Positions 49,401 through 61,915 of a stretch of 64,000 nucleotides of DNA are shown here, in pieces. The stretch comes from Microplitis mediator (Eukaryota > Arthropoda > Insecta > Hymenoptera > Braconidae). The first letter of the stretch is position 1; every line of letters starts with the position of its first letter. The stretch is from positions 5,405,795 through 5,469,794 of the forward strand of contig NC_079972.1 in the NCBI RefSeq assembly GCF_029852145.1, read 5' to 3'. Position numbers and translations under genes: made by a program. The notes under the pieces were generated by a model. It made no database searches, was not told the DNA's origin, and saw nothing but the letters and a program-made list of their open reading frames with translations.

Positions 49401-52400
49401 TCCTCGATGCTTCGTCTATCACTGAACTGGTGGTATTTCTCAGCCCACTGAGTATCAAGTCCCAGTTATCGAAACATTCCCCGCAGGGACTGCAATTGGG
49501 TGCAGTACCAATGTAACTACGATCACACTGATCACATTTCTCACCTCCTATACCTTTGTGACATACACAATGACCAGTTTCACGGTTACACTGAGGACTT
49601 GCTGATCCAATGTCATCACAGTCGCATGGCTGACACTGAATGTTTGGATTTCCCCAGTAGTTTGCTTGGCATTCATTGCAACGACGTCCACCAAAACCTG
49701 GCCGACACTCACAAGTACCATCGAAGGGATTGCATCTAAAATAAAAATTAACAAATAAATAAATAAATGAATACATATAATTATTTAAAATAATAATAAC
49801 AATAATAATTACTTGTCAGAAACACTTCCGACAGCATCACATTCACATGCATCACAGCCCTGACCGCTTGCAATACGCCAGTGGTTTTCTTCACAACTGT
49901 CGCAAAGTTTGCCAATGACATGGGGCAAGCAAGGACACTGTCCAGTACGATGGTCACAAGGTCCAGCAGCATGATCAGTACCCAGTACATCACACATACA
50001 GTCCCTACAATCTTTTTCTAATGCATTTCCAAAGAAACCGGGCTTACAGTACTGACAATTTGGCCCGTCAGTATCATAGAGACATTGAAGACAACGTCCG
50101 GTGTGTGGGTCACAATTTCCTGGTCGTGATATGTCGGTATTGTTGCTACAATCACAAGCAGTACAACTGCCTGTTGGTTCTTCTGGATCACCGAAATAAT
50201 TTTCAGCGCAACTTTCACATCTTGCTCCGACGTAGCCGTCGAAACACTCGCAAATAACGTCGTGAGTTACTGGATCTAAAGAACAGCTTTCTGCATATGA
50301 GTGACCGGAATCAATTGTTCCTGGACAAGGACAAGCACGGCAAGGAATATCAACACCAATACGTGGATCTCCATAGAAAGTTTCGATACAACGATCGCAA
50401 GTATGTCCTGTTGTGTAATCGCGGCAATTAATGCAGGCACCAGTACGTGAGTCACAATTGTCTGCGTGTCCGTTGCACTCACAGCGTTGACAGTGAGGGA
50501 AATTCCAGAACCCTGGATCACATTGACCGCAAGTTTTTCCGTACGTGTTTGGTCGACATTTACAACGTCCTGTATCGACGTCACAGAAATTATCTAGCGC
50601 TCCTACTGCGTCACAGTCACATGGCGTACATCCGTTAGGTCCGAAACCGTAAGTTCCTGGTGCACATCGATCACAACGTCTTCCTACTACATTTGTTTTA
50701 CATGGACAAACTCCACCGTAATTTTGACACAGCAAACTGTGTGATCCCGTTGGATTACATTCACAAGCTAAAAATACAATAATTTATTAGTTTAATAATT
50801 TTAAAAGTAATTTTTTATTTATAAAATTACCATGAGCTCCATCGAATACCCAGAATCCAATACTACTGTGATACTTTGCACAAATATCATTTTCATCGCG
50901 ATTACCAGAATTAACATCATTAAACATTTCATTGCAACGATAACGTTCGTACTCTTGTTTACGTAATTCACCGACACCTGAACCACTGAAGAAAGGTACT
51001 TCATCGATTCTAGGTCTTAAAACAATCTAAACAAACAAATAAAATAATTACTTGATAAAAAAAAAAATTAGTAAATTTATTTAATATCTTTTATATTAAA
51101 CTCTTTATCGAATTATTTGCTTATTAGCATATTTTAATTTTTTAATATAATTAAAGCTCATTCATATATAACAATTTTTTTAAATTTTTAAGCAAGTCTG
51201 CTCTCAAGATCGATAGGTGCTAGTGTCTTTTTTACGTACGTGTCTTGTTACAGATACTCGTGACCAGATTTAAATTGCAAGCCTAGTGCAAGCTTTACAC
51301 AATAAATTCGTGTCAGATTATAACTCAATTCTGGAGGAAGACTATATTTGAAAATAGTTGTGCATGGCTTGCTCAAGGTCTGCTCAAGGATCAAAATTGA
51401 CCTACTTAGCAGACTTACTTAAGAATTGAAAAAAATTGTTATATGGAAAAAATATTACAGATTCGTATACCCAAGTAACACACAGACAACTTTACGATCT
51501 CTTTTAAAAGTATAAGATAAATATTTTTTTTGTCTTAAAGTCACCTTTTTTGGTATAAATAAGACATGCAAATGTTGGTTCCGGAGACAGAGAAAATTTG
51601 TGTTGTTTTTCCTGTCTTATGTCAATTAAAAAGTCATTTAGATGACTTATTTTACCACTATTTGTAATTTACTTTTTGTCGTTACTTGTGTTAAGTCTTT
51701 TCAGTAGGCATTTTTTCGGTGACACAAATTTCTGATCGTTTTGTCAACATGTTGGTGCCTTAGATAAGTCAAAAAACAGCCTAAAAACTGATATCTTATA
51801 GATGTCACAATGGCAAGTGTGCTACTTGGGTAGTAACGTGGTGCTGCTAATTGAAAACAGGATACATTTTACAAAATTCTGTAGGAATTACAGTTTCAAA
51901 TAATAATTTTAGTGAACTTGAAATGTATTTTTGAGTAAACTTTTAGTAAAATCCTTAAATTCTTATTTGAAACTGTAATTTTTTCTGTTTTCTTTTTTTC
52001 TGACGTAGAATTAGTCAAATATCGAACTAATTATCATATAAAAAATTTTAAACCGTGAAAATGCACAAATTCAAGCGGAGACTTTTTGAACGATACTAAA
52101 TTTTATAAATTTTAAATTACCGAGTCAATAAGAATTGCTGCACCAGGAATAGGTTCACCTTGAGGATCGAATCTACGGAAGGTCAATAATATTTTATAAA
52201 CTTTTTCAGCTTCCAAGCAAACAGCAGGACTTGCTACTGCACTACGTGAATTATCGCGTAATTCAATCCAAAGTCTGTCGTCTTCCGGTCTCCAGTTAGC
52301 GCAAGAGCCATCAGGATCCGGTGGGCCATCGCGCTCAATAAGAATTTCTACATCTTGCCATATACCTGGATGGATTGGTTCATAACGTATCACAATGTCG

Positions 52401-55400
52401 TACCACATTGATTTTCTGATATCATCAATAGTGAAGTTCAATGTTGAGCCTTCCAGCGCCTTCATAAAACCAGTACCAGTCCACGTATTGTCTCTTCCAT
52501 CTCTATACGGTTCCCTGATTACTACCTGGCAGTTCTAAAAAATGATAAAGAATATTTATAAATTAACATTTCAATAAATAAAATAATACACATTACAATT
52601 TTTGAAAATAATGAATAATTACATCAGTGGCTCCTGCCAATTCTCCTTCATAAATCAAGAAATCCAATGATCCTGTATAGTAACTCTGTTCAGGCTGGTT
52701 ACACGTTCTACCACCAATATGTGGTCTGCAGCGACATTGACCAGTGACAACATCACAAGTTGATTCATAAGAACCACCAGGATCACAATCACAGGGTTTG
52801 CAACCATCATGATCATCAGAAAGTCCCCAGTACTCTGGTAAACATTGATTACAATCACGCGCAGTGACGTATCGTTTACATGTACACTCTCCAGTTACTT
52901 GATTGCATCCCTGGTTATCAATCGTACCCAAAGTATTACAAGTACACGCTTGACAACCGTCCGGGTTTTCAGGATCAAAGTTCCAGAAACCATTTTTACA
53001 TCTGTCACATCTACGGCCCTCAATATTCAGCTTACAGTGACACCGACCGGATTCCTCGCCAGTCAAAACGTCCGTTCTAGGATCACAGATCCCGTCATCC
53101 AAAGAACCACCGGGATCACAGTCACAAGGCTGACATGCTTCTGAATCAGTAATATTTCTAGTAGTGTCATGATAAAAGAATGGTTTACATTGCTCGCAGT
53201 TTTGTCCACGTGTGTTGTGCTGACAGTCATCACAAACTCCACCAGATATACGTCCTGATTTTTCATAAACTGCCTCGTCAAAGTGACAAGATTGCGCGTG
53301 ATTATTACAATTACAACGACGGCATGCATTTGTTTGTTTACCGACAGCTGGCTTCCATGGCCCATCATTGTAAAGATCTTCACACGTTTCACAATTTAAT
53401 CCTTTTGTGTGATGAGTACATTCACAACGTCCGTGTACCATTTCATCCTCGTTTGCAATTCCTGGTAATTCAAGACAGGCGGAAGCATGACCATAACATG
53501 AACAAGAACCACGAATTACCATGTCTTGCACAGCATAATAATACTTCTCCCTAATCTCCGGTCTGTCATCCAGTAAATCATCACCAAGAGTATGCAAACG
53601 TGTAAAATTAATACGCAAGTTTGTCATTTTCATTAAATTCTGTACTTCTTTTGAATACGGGTTATCAATAACAGCTTGCAGATTAGGAGGTAGCACACGG
53701 AATATTATTTCACCGCCTGATGACGGCGCGACAAATGAGTAACGTGATTCACATATCACGTCTGTTAATTTTTCTGGTTGGTGTGTTGGAACACCAGGAA
53801 ACGATTGTTCACAATTATGTGCAAAATATCTGTACACTTGCCATGTTTTTCCAAAGTCATGTGAACGTTCAATCAACATTGCTGCTGGTCTAAACGTTTG
53901 AAAACGTATTATCAAATGAGTAAAATGAAACTCAGCTTCTAAATCAAATGATATTGTTACATTTTCTATTCCATTTTCTGCTTGCCACCAAAGGCGACGT
54001 GATGCACTAAAAATTAAATGTAATTAAATTAAATCATACACAAGAAAAAAAATCATTCTTGGCGCGAAAATCTTTTACTTGTCCCAAGAAATTTTTTGCA
54101 TTAATTATAAATTGAATAGAAAACATTTCTTAAGGCAAGAAAAAATTTTCTTGGTGTAAGAAAAAATTTATTGAGGCGAGAAAAAAATTCTTGCGCTAAA
54201 AAATCTTTTTTTTCTGCAGAATACATGTAAAAAAATAAAATTAATTTATATATTTACCCGCCAACAATATTTGTAATATTGTGCTGTTGTTTAGGATTTG
54301 AAGCATCACAAAAAAAACATTTTTTTCTGTCTTTCAAATGAGACACTATACAATATCTCTCTGGACCATGGAGACCACAAGTTGATGACGCAGATAATCG
54401 GTCTTTTCTTCCGATCAGTAGATTTCCTGTCGCCGGATAGCAGGAACTCTGCTCACAAGGATGCCGCCTCTTTGCAAATGGGCCTAAATCAATTTATAAA
54501 TAATTATTATATATATATAAACAATTATAATTAACAGGTTCACCCCACTCCGTATCTACATATTTATTAAAAATATATGGTAAATTAAATTTTTAACTGG
54601 GAAAATTGTGCTATTAGTTCCGTGCACATTTAAAAAACTACACCGTAACCAAGGGTTCAAATTAATATTTGTGTGCATATATTATTATTATTTTTTTGTT
54701 TTTGTTGGTTTTATTGTTCATTTTTGAACAAAGCTACCTCTAGGCCTTGCGATTATTCTCATGGGCCCATGATAAGTTAATCCATCTGATGATGAAATGT
54801 CTCCACGTTGTACTGATCCTATAACACCTTCATTTTATTCCCTTTTTATTTATTATTTTAATATTTATCCCTTATTACAAACCACGAATGTACACAGTCT
54901 TTTTTTGCTTGTTTACTTACTAATTAATTAATTATTAATATAAAATAAATCATTAAAAAATTTAAAAGTTAATTACCTCTTGCTGAAGTCCTGTTATATT
55001 GCCCATGAACAGAGTCTGTAAGAAATATATGAACATTAAATACTTTAATTATAAAAAAGAAAAAAAAATTTTACGACAAAGTGATAATTAAAAAAAAAAA
55101 AAAAAATTGAATTTCCTCTATAATTTTAATCTTATTAATTATCAGAAATATAAACGGATGTTGGTGATGATTCTTTGAACAGTTGATACTGAAGTCTAAT
55201 CAAATGTAATATAATTATTTTTTTTTTATTGAGAATTGAATGCAACATTGTATTAAATAAGTTAAATTATTTAATTTGATTTAATATTTTTGGTAATTAT
55301 CAACTAATAATAATTATTTTTAGTGATTAAGTTTAAGAGTAAGTTAAAGAAAATAATTTATAAATAATATAATTGAATAAAAATTTATCAGTATGTGTAA

Positions 55401-55971
55401 ATATTTGATGGACCACTTGATTTTTAGGGATTGAAATAAAACTGGGGTCCAACGGAAACGAGGGGTCAAAGGGTCGTCGTATCTAATCGTTGACGGATAA
55501 AAAAAATTTTTTGTTAACGAGGGTAACGAATAGAAAGTAAACTGTTTTATATCGTTTCTTAGTGTGCCACATGTTTTTTTTTTTTTTTTTTTTTTAAAGA
55601 TCTTGTAAAAATTATCAGAAATTTATTTTTAAATATTTTAAATTAAACTACTATATTAAATAAAATAAAATATTACGAGTGTGAATGTAGCAGATATCAG
55701 ACAAATTTAAAATTATTAATAAATAGGGTAAATACTTGAAAAAATAATATTTTTAAAAAACGCACTTATCAATTTCAAAATTTTTTAAATGCGTATTTTT
55801 TTTAATTTTATTTTATTAATTGTTTACGTGCTTTATTAATAATTTTAAATTTGTCTGATGTCTGCTACATTCATACTCATAAAATATAACTTTTTAAATA
55901 ATTTATTTCTTACCGATTGTGAAGACAAAAAGCAGCAAAGCTGCGGTAAATCGTATCGTATTCATTTTCAT
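46412..55971 (-). CDS. LanB1: Laminin subunit beta-1
   Basis: Eleven coding exons on the minus strand: 55971-55914, 55015-54977, 54818-54738, 54483-54258, 54006-52623, 52534-52121, 51026-50831, 50767-49813, 49735-48652, 47464-47075 and 46993-46412. All phases join, giving 1802 aa, close to fly LanB1. Order: signal peptide (MKMNTIRFTAALLLFVFTI), a short linker, LN domain (about 66-298), a first LE array (about 299-575), the laminin IV/LF domain (to about 795), a second LE array (800-1195), then a coiled coil interrupted by the Cys-rich beta knob (CGGAGCGFCGG, near 1430) and ending YRQCST, whose Cys normally links to the gamma chain. It is secreted and assembles with alpha and gamma chains into basement-membrane laminin. 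Two introns carry MITEs and one a hairpin array. Confidence 0.97.
47525..48600. repeat. Intronic array of about nine hairpin units, roughly 113-bp period
   Basis: Each unit carries a self-complementary core of about 45 bp with arms CCCTTATGGTT and AACCATAAGGG. Cores start near 47676, 47787, 47911, 48023, 48138, 48254, 48370 and 48479, with degenerate units at about 47525 and 48583. Loop wording alternates between GGAATAGGTACC and TACTTATCCC. The array fills LanB1 intron 9 (47465-48651). Confidence 0.9.
51164..51447. repeat. Foldback element in LanB1 intron 7/6 region
   Basis: Ends CATATATAACAATTTTTTTA and AAAAAAATTGTTATATGG, with inner AGCAAGTCTGCT against AGCAGACTTACT. It lies in the 1.1-kb intron between exons 51026-50831 and 52534-52121. 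Confidence 0.8.
51470..51831. mobile_element. Short TIR element in the same LanB1 intron
   Basis: Ends CCCAAGTAACACAC and GTGTGCTACTTGGG are inverted complements. No ORF. It directly follows the foldback element. Confidence 0.75.
51890..51990. repeat. Small inverted repeat
   Basis: AATTACAGTTTCAAATAA and TTATTTGAAACTGTAATT are exact inverted complements about 70 bp apart. Confidence 0.75.
54036..54220. repeat. MITE family D copy 2 filling LanB1 intron 4
   Basis: CACAAGAAAAAAAATCATTC to AATCTTTTTTTTCTGC, with CTTGGCGCGAAAATC-like words inside. It occupies most of the 251-bp intron 54007-54257. Confidence 0.75.
55663..55889. repeat. MITE family C copy 2 in LanB1 intron 1
   Basis: GAATGTAGCAGATATCAGAC and GTCTGATGTCTGCTACATTC are inverted complements, with TTAAAATTATTAATAAA arms continuing inward. 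The right end lies about 25 bp from the exon 1 donor. Confidence 0.85.
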
Positions 55972-56037
55972 TATTGAAGAATCGATACTGTACGCTTCCG
56001 TTCAATTTAAACGGTCTAACATGTCTGCTTTTTAAAT
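55972..56037 (-). other. LanB1: LanB1 5'UTR exon portion with a short upstream ORF
   Basis: Reading the minus strand, an acceptor (TTTTTTTTTAG) ends at 56038 and the exon runs into the LanB1 start. Within it an ATG opens a seven-codon frame including the stop (56022-56002) that ends before the main start codon. Confidence 0.6.
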
Positions 56038-56644
56038 CTAAAAAAAAATCATTATTAATTATGATAAATTAGTTAATTAAGTGAACAAAGTAAACTATCA
56101 GTCAGCAGTAGCTCCAATAATTTTAGTAAATAATTATTTTTTATTCATTTGTATGCCGCAAAAATTAAAAAACAAAGTTCGTATATTTTCTATAATTCAT
56201 TTTGATTCTCTATCTTATATTTAATAAAATATCATAATGAGAATAATTAATTTGCAACCAAAGACAAGTAGTCGATCCCCCACCCCCTCTCTAATAAGTA
56301 ATTATCTGTGTTAAAATAATTTTATTAATAAAAGATATAAATTGAGGGAAGCTGGATACTAATTGAAGGCTGGCAATCGGGTACTTTACTCAAAACATAA
56401 ATTTATTTATAATATATTATTGTAATAATTATTGAAAAATTAATAATGATAATAATTGTTGAATGATTGAGCTGTGAATCAAAGGCGAGATTAAATAGCC
56501 CGAGGATATTAAGTAATACAAGAAGTTATCAATGAATTAAAAAATATATAACCGCACGTGAAAGTGACCGTATGATTAATATAATGTGCTCTTATTAAAA
56601 TTTTCAAATTAAAAAATTATAAATAATATTTTAAATTATATGAT

Positions 56645-56840
56645 ACTGGTTAGCCGACATCTAATAATTTTTTGATTTTTTTAAAACCCATAAATTATGA
56701 AAAAAAAAATATTTAAAAAAATTGCATCGATAGTTTTTTGAATTTCCTACATGTGCATATTTTTAGTTTTTTTTTTTTTTTGTCATAGATTTGTTGTAAA
56801 AAAAAATCCAAAAATTTTTAATTGCCTGTTAGCTTCAGGA
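56645..56840. repeat. MITE family B copy 3
   Basis: GTTAGCCGACATCTAATAAT to TTGCCTGTTAGCTTCAGG, with the core TACATGTGCATATTTTTAG shared with 13501-13680. Confidence 0.75.
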
Positions 56841-57014
56841 TCATTCAATTAGTATTTTAAAATTTTTTAAATATTATTTAAATAGGGTCGAGGTACCATT
56901 TGTTGCCGCTTCTCCATTTTTTGACTTTTAATACTTTTTTTAATTAATCAAAAAGTATAAAATAAAATTTCCACTTTAATAGTGGGATAAAAGTATCTTT
57001 GAACACGTTTTGAA

Positions 57015-57180
57015 AATCATGATCCTAAAATTAACAGACAATCAACAATTTCCGGATTCGTTTTTCAACAAATAAATTACAAAAAATAGAAAACTAAAAA
57101 TATGCACATGTCGAAAATTAAAAAAACTATAAGTGCATTTTTTTTAAATATTTTTTTTATAGTTTATCGTTTTGAATTAT
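57015..57180. repeat. MITE family B copy 4, reverse orientation
   Basis: AACAGACAATCAACAATTTC, then CTAAAAATATGCACATGT and ACTATAAGTGCA, the reverse complement of the family B core. It lies inside a GGTACC-ended inverted repeat (about 56881-57286). Confidence 0.7.
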
Positions 57181-57739
57181 TGTCTAAAGTACTGTATAAA
57201 GTAATTGTCATTGTGTCTTTTACAAATTATTTTATTTAAATTTTTCGTGTCCAAAACTGGTCAAAAACGGTACCCCTATTCAGATAAAGTTTTATATTTA
57301 ATTAGCTGACTATTTTTTTAACTTTAAAATTCTTTGCCATCTCTTGCTTTCTCTGTCTTTCTTTTACACATTATTATTATTATTCTTATATGTATATATA
57401 AAGTACAGAGTGTAGTATAAAAAAAAATGTAGTTTAAAAATAAACGTAATTAAGAGACGACAAATCTGTATTACTAAAATATATAAAAATAATATAAATA
57501 TTAAAATGAATTATCCACCTTATCGAGACTTGTTAGTCCTGTAAATTGATCTAGATCCTCACAATACTTGTTTACGTTATTTCCGTAAGCTATATAATGT
57601 GAACACCAATTTAAAATTACCACTGAGAAATTAGTTAATAAATAAATAATTTAAAAAGTACTAGTAAAATTAATAATTTAATTGAACACAAAAATAAAAA
57701 TACATAAAATAATAATTATTTTAAATGAATAAACGAAAC

Positions 57740-58020
57740 AGAGTAATTATTATTTAGGTAGACGCGACTCACGCCGTCGCTCCAAAGCAGCTATCGGCTG
57801 CAGCACTCTCAGCACACACTACACAGTACACACGCTGTATGTGCGCCTTCACTCAACTCTCAAAGGCATAGTCTAACTTGAGAGCAAATGCTGCTGAGGA
57901 AGATCAACTCCATTGCATGAGTGGGTGCTAGAGAGAGTTGACAAAAGTTAGTCACATTGCGGGGGATCACGGGGTAAACGCCGACACAGTGGGAGGGATT
58001 AAATCTCTTAGAACTGTACA
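57740..58020 (-). promoter_or_regulatory. LanB1: Candidate LanB1 promoter/first non-coding exon
   Basis: A GC-richer block in a very AT-rich region, 1.7 kb upstream of the LanB1 5'UTR acceptor. That acceptor implies an upstream non-coding exon on the same strand, and this is the best candidate location. No core promoter motif could be fixed by eye. Confidence 0.3.
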
Positions 58021-60540
58021 CTCAGTCCAATACTGAACTACACATATTTTAAATATTATACTTATTTTTAACTACTAATTAATTACTAATTAATTTTTTA
58101 CATAAATTTCAATTGGAGTAAATTTGTTATTCAATGCCAATATTTATTTTTTTTACGGTTCAAATTTTTCAAAAATTGACTTCTATTTATTGTTTGTAAT
58201 TTTCAAATTAATTTTAAAAATTTTTATCAAATATTTAGTTATTATAATAAAATTACCCATGTCTTTATATATATTTTATGACATACCATAGGACGTTGGC
58301 CTGTTTAGTTTATTATGAGACTCTATACTCCTTTAAGATATATATGTATGTATATATTTATATGTAAGTAAACGTCGTATCGTGTAGACCATAAAATGTC
58401 GTATCGTAGAACAGAGAAGTAAAGAGTGTCTCAGTGTCTTGGCTGGGAAACCAGATGTTTTTCATGAGTTTTAAATCTTTAAAACCTTCGACCTTACTCT
58501 CTCTACTTCTCTACTCTGTTACACTCTTCTCCCTTACATTCAAGATTTTAAAAAAGTTTTTTAGGGTGCCCTTATACTAACAAACTCATATTACATTTTG
58601 AAGTTAAAAATTCGTATAAAAAAATTTAACTTAAATTTTAAAACCAGATTCTCATATTTATTTGATAAAAAAAAGAAGTTAATGAAAATGTTTGACCAAA
58701 TAAATTATTTAGCTTTATACATATATATACTATTGCGTAAATGTACTCATAATTGTTGGTCTTCTTGAAGAACGTGGGCGTCAACGCACGTTAATTTCCT
58801 GTCGGCACTTAAATCTTTAATGCTCATCACAGTTTTGCGTTTTATTTTTTTAATAACATAAATATATTTTTATAACTTTTATTTACGTAAATTTAAATTA
58901 TTTAATTATTTAAATAAATAATTTTAATGTTATTAATAAATAAAAAAATAAATTACGGTCATTGGCATTTAATATAAAATAGCCTGAAGCTAAACTTACT
59001 GACAATACTGACCGAATAAGGATCTTGCAAGGCTACTCGTGTGTATAAGTTGTGATATAAGTAAATCTAAAAGGGTGTTCAATGATATTTTTAACTTACA
59101 CTATATACATATATATAATGGAACTGGAATAGATTTTATTTAATTTATTGTATTTAATTTATCAAAGTAGAAAAATAATTATCGGTATTATAATTGATAT
59201 TTTTTAATTTACGTTGGGAAAGGTTTATTTTGGAGTTTACGGAAATGGAGTATTTTAAAAGACACCCGTTATAAAATGCGGTAGGTGATGTTTAACACGT
59301 GCAGCACACTTGCATTTTATTTTTACTTATTATGTCTTTTATATTATTTTGATTTTTTTAATGTTATTGTTTTTAATATACGGTATAATTTTTTTTTTAT
59401 TTTCTACGAAAGTTAAATTTATATTTTTATTTATAACAAATACCTTATTTGATGATTGAAATTAAAAAAAAATTCACTTTGTATTATTATGAAGTTAACT
59501 TTTTATTTAAAAACATTAAGTATTAAATTATTAATTGGATTTAATTAATTAATATTTTTTTAGATACTTAGTTTAAAATTTTGAATATATTTTGTTTACA
59601 TTCAAAACTTAAATTTTTTTAAATTTATTTTGGCTTTCAAAAATCGGGCACTTAATTAAATATTTAATAATTTTTTTTAATTAATTAAATAAATAAAAAT
59701 CTATTAAAGAAATCTATCGATTATAAACTTTAATTTGATAATCGACGTAATTTGAGTAAAACAATTTTTTTTTTATCTATAGTTAAAAAAAAAAAAAATT
59801 CTGAAATTGGGATAATTTGGGTCTAAAAAAAATTTATCATCTTTTCCTTACAATTTTTATAATAATTAGTTATATGTTTAATTTTTATTTATAATAGAAT
59901 TCTTTTGGATCATCTTCGAAGTTTTATATTACGGACACGCTGTAAATTAAATTGAATTAGTGAATATTATTTAATTTATAACATTAATTTTTTTTTTAAA
60001 TATTAAATATTGAATAATTTTTTTTATTATTATCTATGAACTATTTATAGAAATATATATTTCGTGATAAACTGCTTTAAAATAATGCAATAAAAATAAA
60101 TTACAATTTTAAATAATAAATAAACCTAATCACTGAGTTTTTAAATTACGTCACAATCTTTCGATAAAAAAAATTGTTATAAAATTTGATTAGCGAAAAA
60201 AAAAAACAACATAAAGACATATACACTTATATATAAACTTTTAAAACAAATTTTTTGTTTTTAATTAATATTAATTTTTTATTTAATAAATTAAATAATC
60301 TCTCAATACATATTTAGTACTAAATAATACATAAAATTTATTTAATAAAAAACAAAAACGTAAATTTAAAAATAATAGTTAACGTGCAGAAAGAGGAAGG
60401 AAGAGAAGTGTGGGTTGTTATCTAGTACTATCTCTCTCCGGTTATGATAATAATATATAAAATGCCATTGCCTCCTTTTTCCTTGTCTTTTACATGCACT
60501 AAAAAACTAATATCATTCTTATTCATCTTAACTAATTTTT
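58020..60540. other. AT-rich intergenic sequence
   Basis: Nothing recognisable apart from homopolymers and short TA tracts. Confidence 0.6.
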
Positions 60541-60544
60541 TGTT

Positions 60545-61060
60545 TTTAACTTCCCGCTAAGAAAATTGAAAATTTTCAAAAATGAGAAATTATTGGTTCC
60601 GGTCCGATTTTCGAAAATCGAATTTCTAACAGATCTTGACGTTTTGAGGTTCTAGAAAGCTATTTTAACTAATTTCAAAATGATTTGAACGTACGTGTGT
60701 ACGTAAATATTCTGTAACTTTTGAATAAATGAACTGCTTTGGCTTTTTTAAGTAGCACTTGAAGCGGCTTATTAATTCCAACAATTTGTGAGAAATCGAA
60801 CATAATTGGTACAGTATATTCGAAGATATTCCAAAAATAAAATTTTATCAAAAATGTTTTTTTTCAATAACTTGTAATGTACTCGATGGATTGATTCCCA
60901 AATCTAATCAGCTTTAAAACTTTATAAGCCGCATCGAATGATATATCTCAACCATCCAAAGCGGTTCATTCCTTCAAGAAAAATCATTGTCGCAAGAATT
61001 TTGTAAAAGTTTTACAATTTGTGAAAAATTACTATTTCTGACGTTTTCTCCGGATGTTTC
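60545..61060. repeat. Dispersed repeat starting TAACTTCCCGCTAAGAAAAT
   Basis: Higher-complexity non-coding block that shares its first 20 bases, inverted, with 24940-24963. It has internal inverted words (CAAAGCGGTTCATTCC against GAATAAATGAACTGCTTTGG). It looks like a degraded mobile element, not a gene. Confidence 0.5.
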
Positions 61061-61196
61061 ATATATTTAATTGCTGGTTTCATTAAACGTTCACCTAATT
61101 CTTCCCATCAATTATTTCTACAAATTCCTGTTCAAAAAAATTTCATTTATCAAGTATAATCGCGAGCAAAACTTGAAAAAACAATCATTGTTGATT

Positions 61197-61322
61197 ACAT
61201 CCCGCACGAAAAAATATATATCCCGGCAAAATAGTATATATCCGGCTTACATCTTTAGTATTGCCGTATGCATGCTATTTTGCCGGCATATATTCCTGGA
61301 TATATATTTTTTCGTATGGGAT
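61197..61322. repeat. Compact foldback element of about 125 bp
   Basis: Ends TCCCGCACGAAAAAATATAT and ATATATTTTTTCGTATGGGA pair; inner CCCGGCAAAATAG pairs with CTATTTTGCCGG. An overlapping plus-strand frame (61071-61400) is an artefact of this repeat. Confidence 0.85.
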
Positions 61323-61882
61323 ATTTTAAATTTCTCGGAAATTAATACGAAATGCCGCTTTTTTCGAGCTCGAAGGGTTCGAAAATACCAATGTATTTGA
61401 AGGTATTGTTTAGCTCAAAAAGCCCGAACATATATTGATAACAACAATGTTTTCGAGCCCAACCCGTGTCGAAATTTTTTTTAACTTAACCTCTGTTTCA
61501 ACCTAGTACAGTTTTTAGTCTGAACGTCAGGGTGAAATGGGTTTTAGAAGATAGAGAACGCCATTGAAATTAAACCCTATTTCAGTCCAGCAACGCCTAC
61601 ATGTGTTCGTTTTCAGGCTAGTTAGGCTGAGAAAGGGTTTTAATTAAAACCCCGTTAGACCCTAGTTCGTCTGATGACCTATATTTACGAATATAGGAGC
61701 TTAAAGAGATCGAAAACAGCGGGAAGTTTTGGAGCTGGCCCACGGGGTCAACTTTTTTACATATTTTATTTTTTTTTAATCACTAAGGCTATGATACAGC
61801 AGCTATACTTAAACTGTACTCAACTATTTTTTTACCATGAGTTACCATCACCGTAGAAATGGTCACAATCACATTTAAAAAA

Positions 61883-61915
<33 letters not shown>

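Larger units (their letters stand above)
56045..57735. other. LanB1 upstream intron/leader region
   Basis: AT-rich, with two family B copies and a possible TIR pair. No coding sequence. Confidence 0.5.

Noticed and set aside
49500..53554. Many plus-strand and alternate-frame ORFs over laminin exons
   Set aside because: Shadows of the Cys-rich LE repeats; the minus-strand laminin frame explains the whole region.
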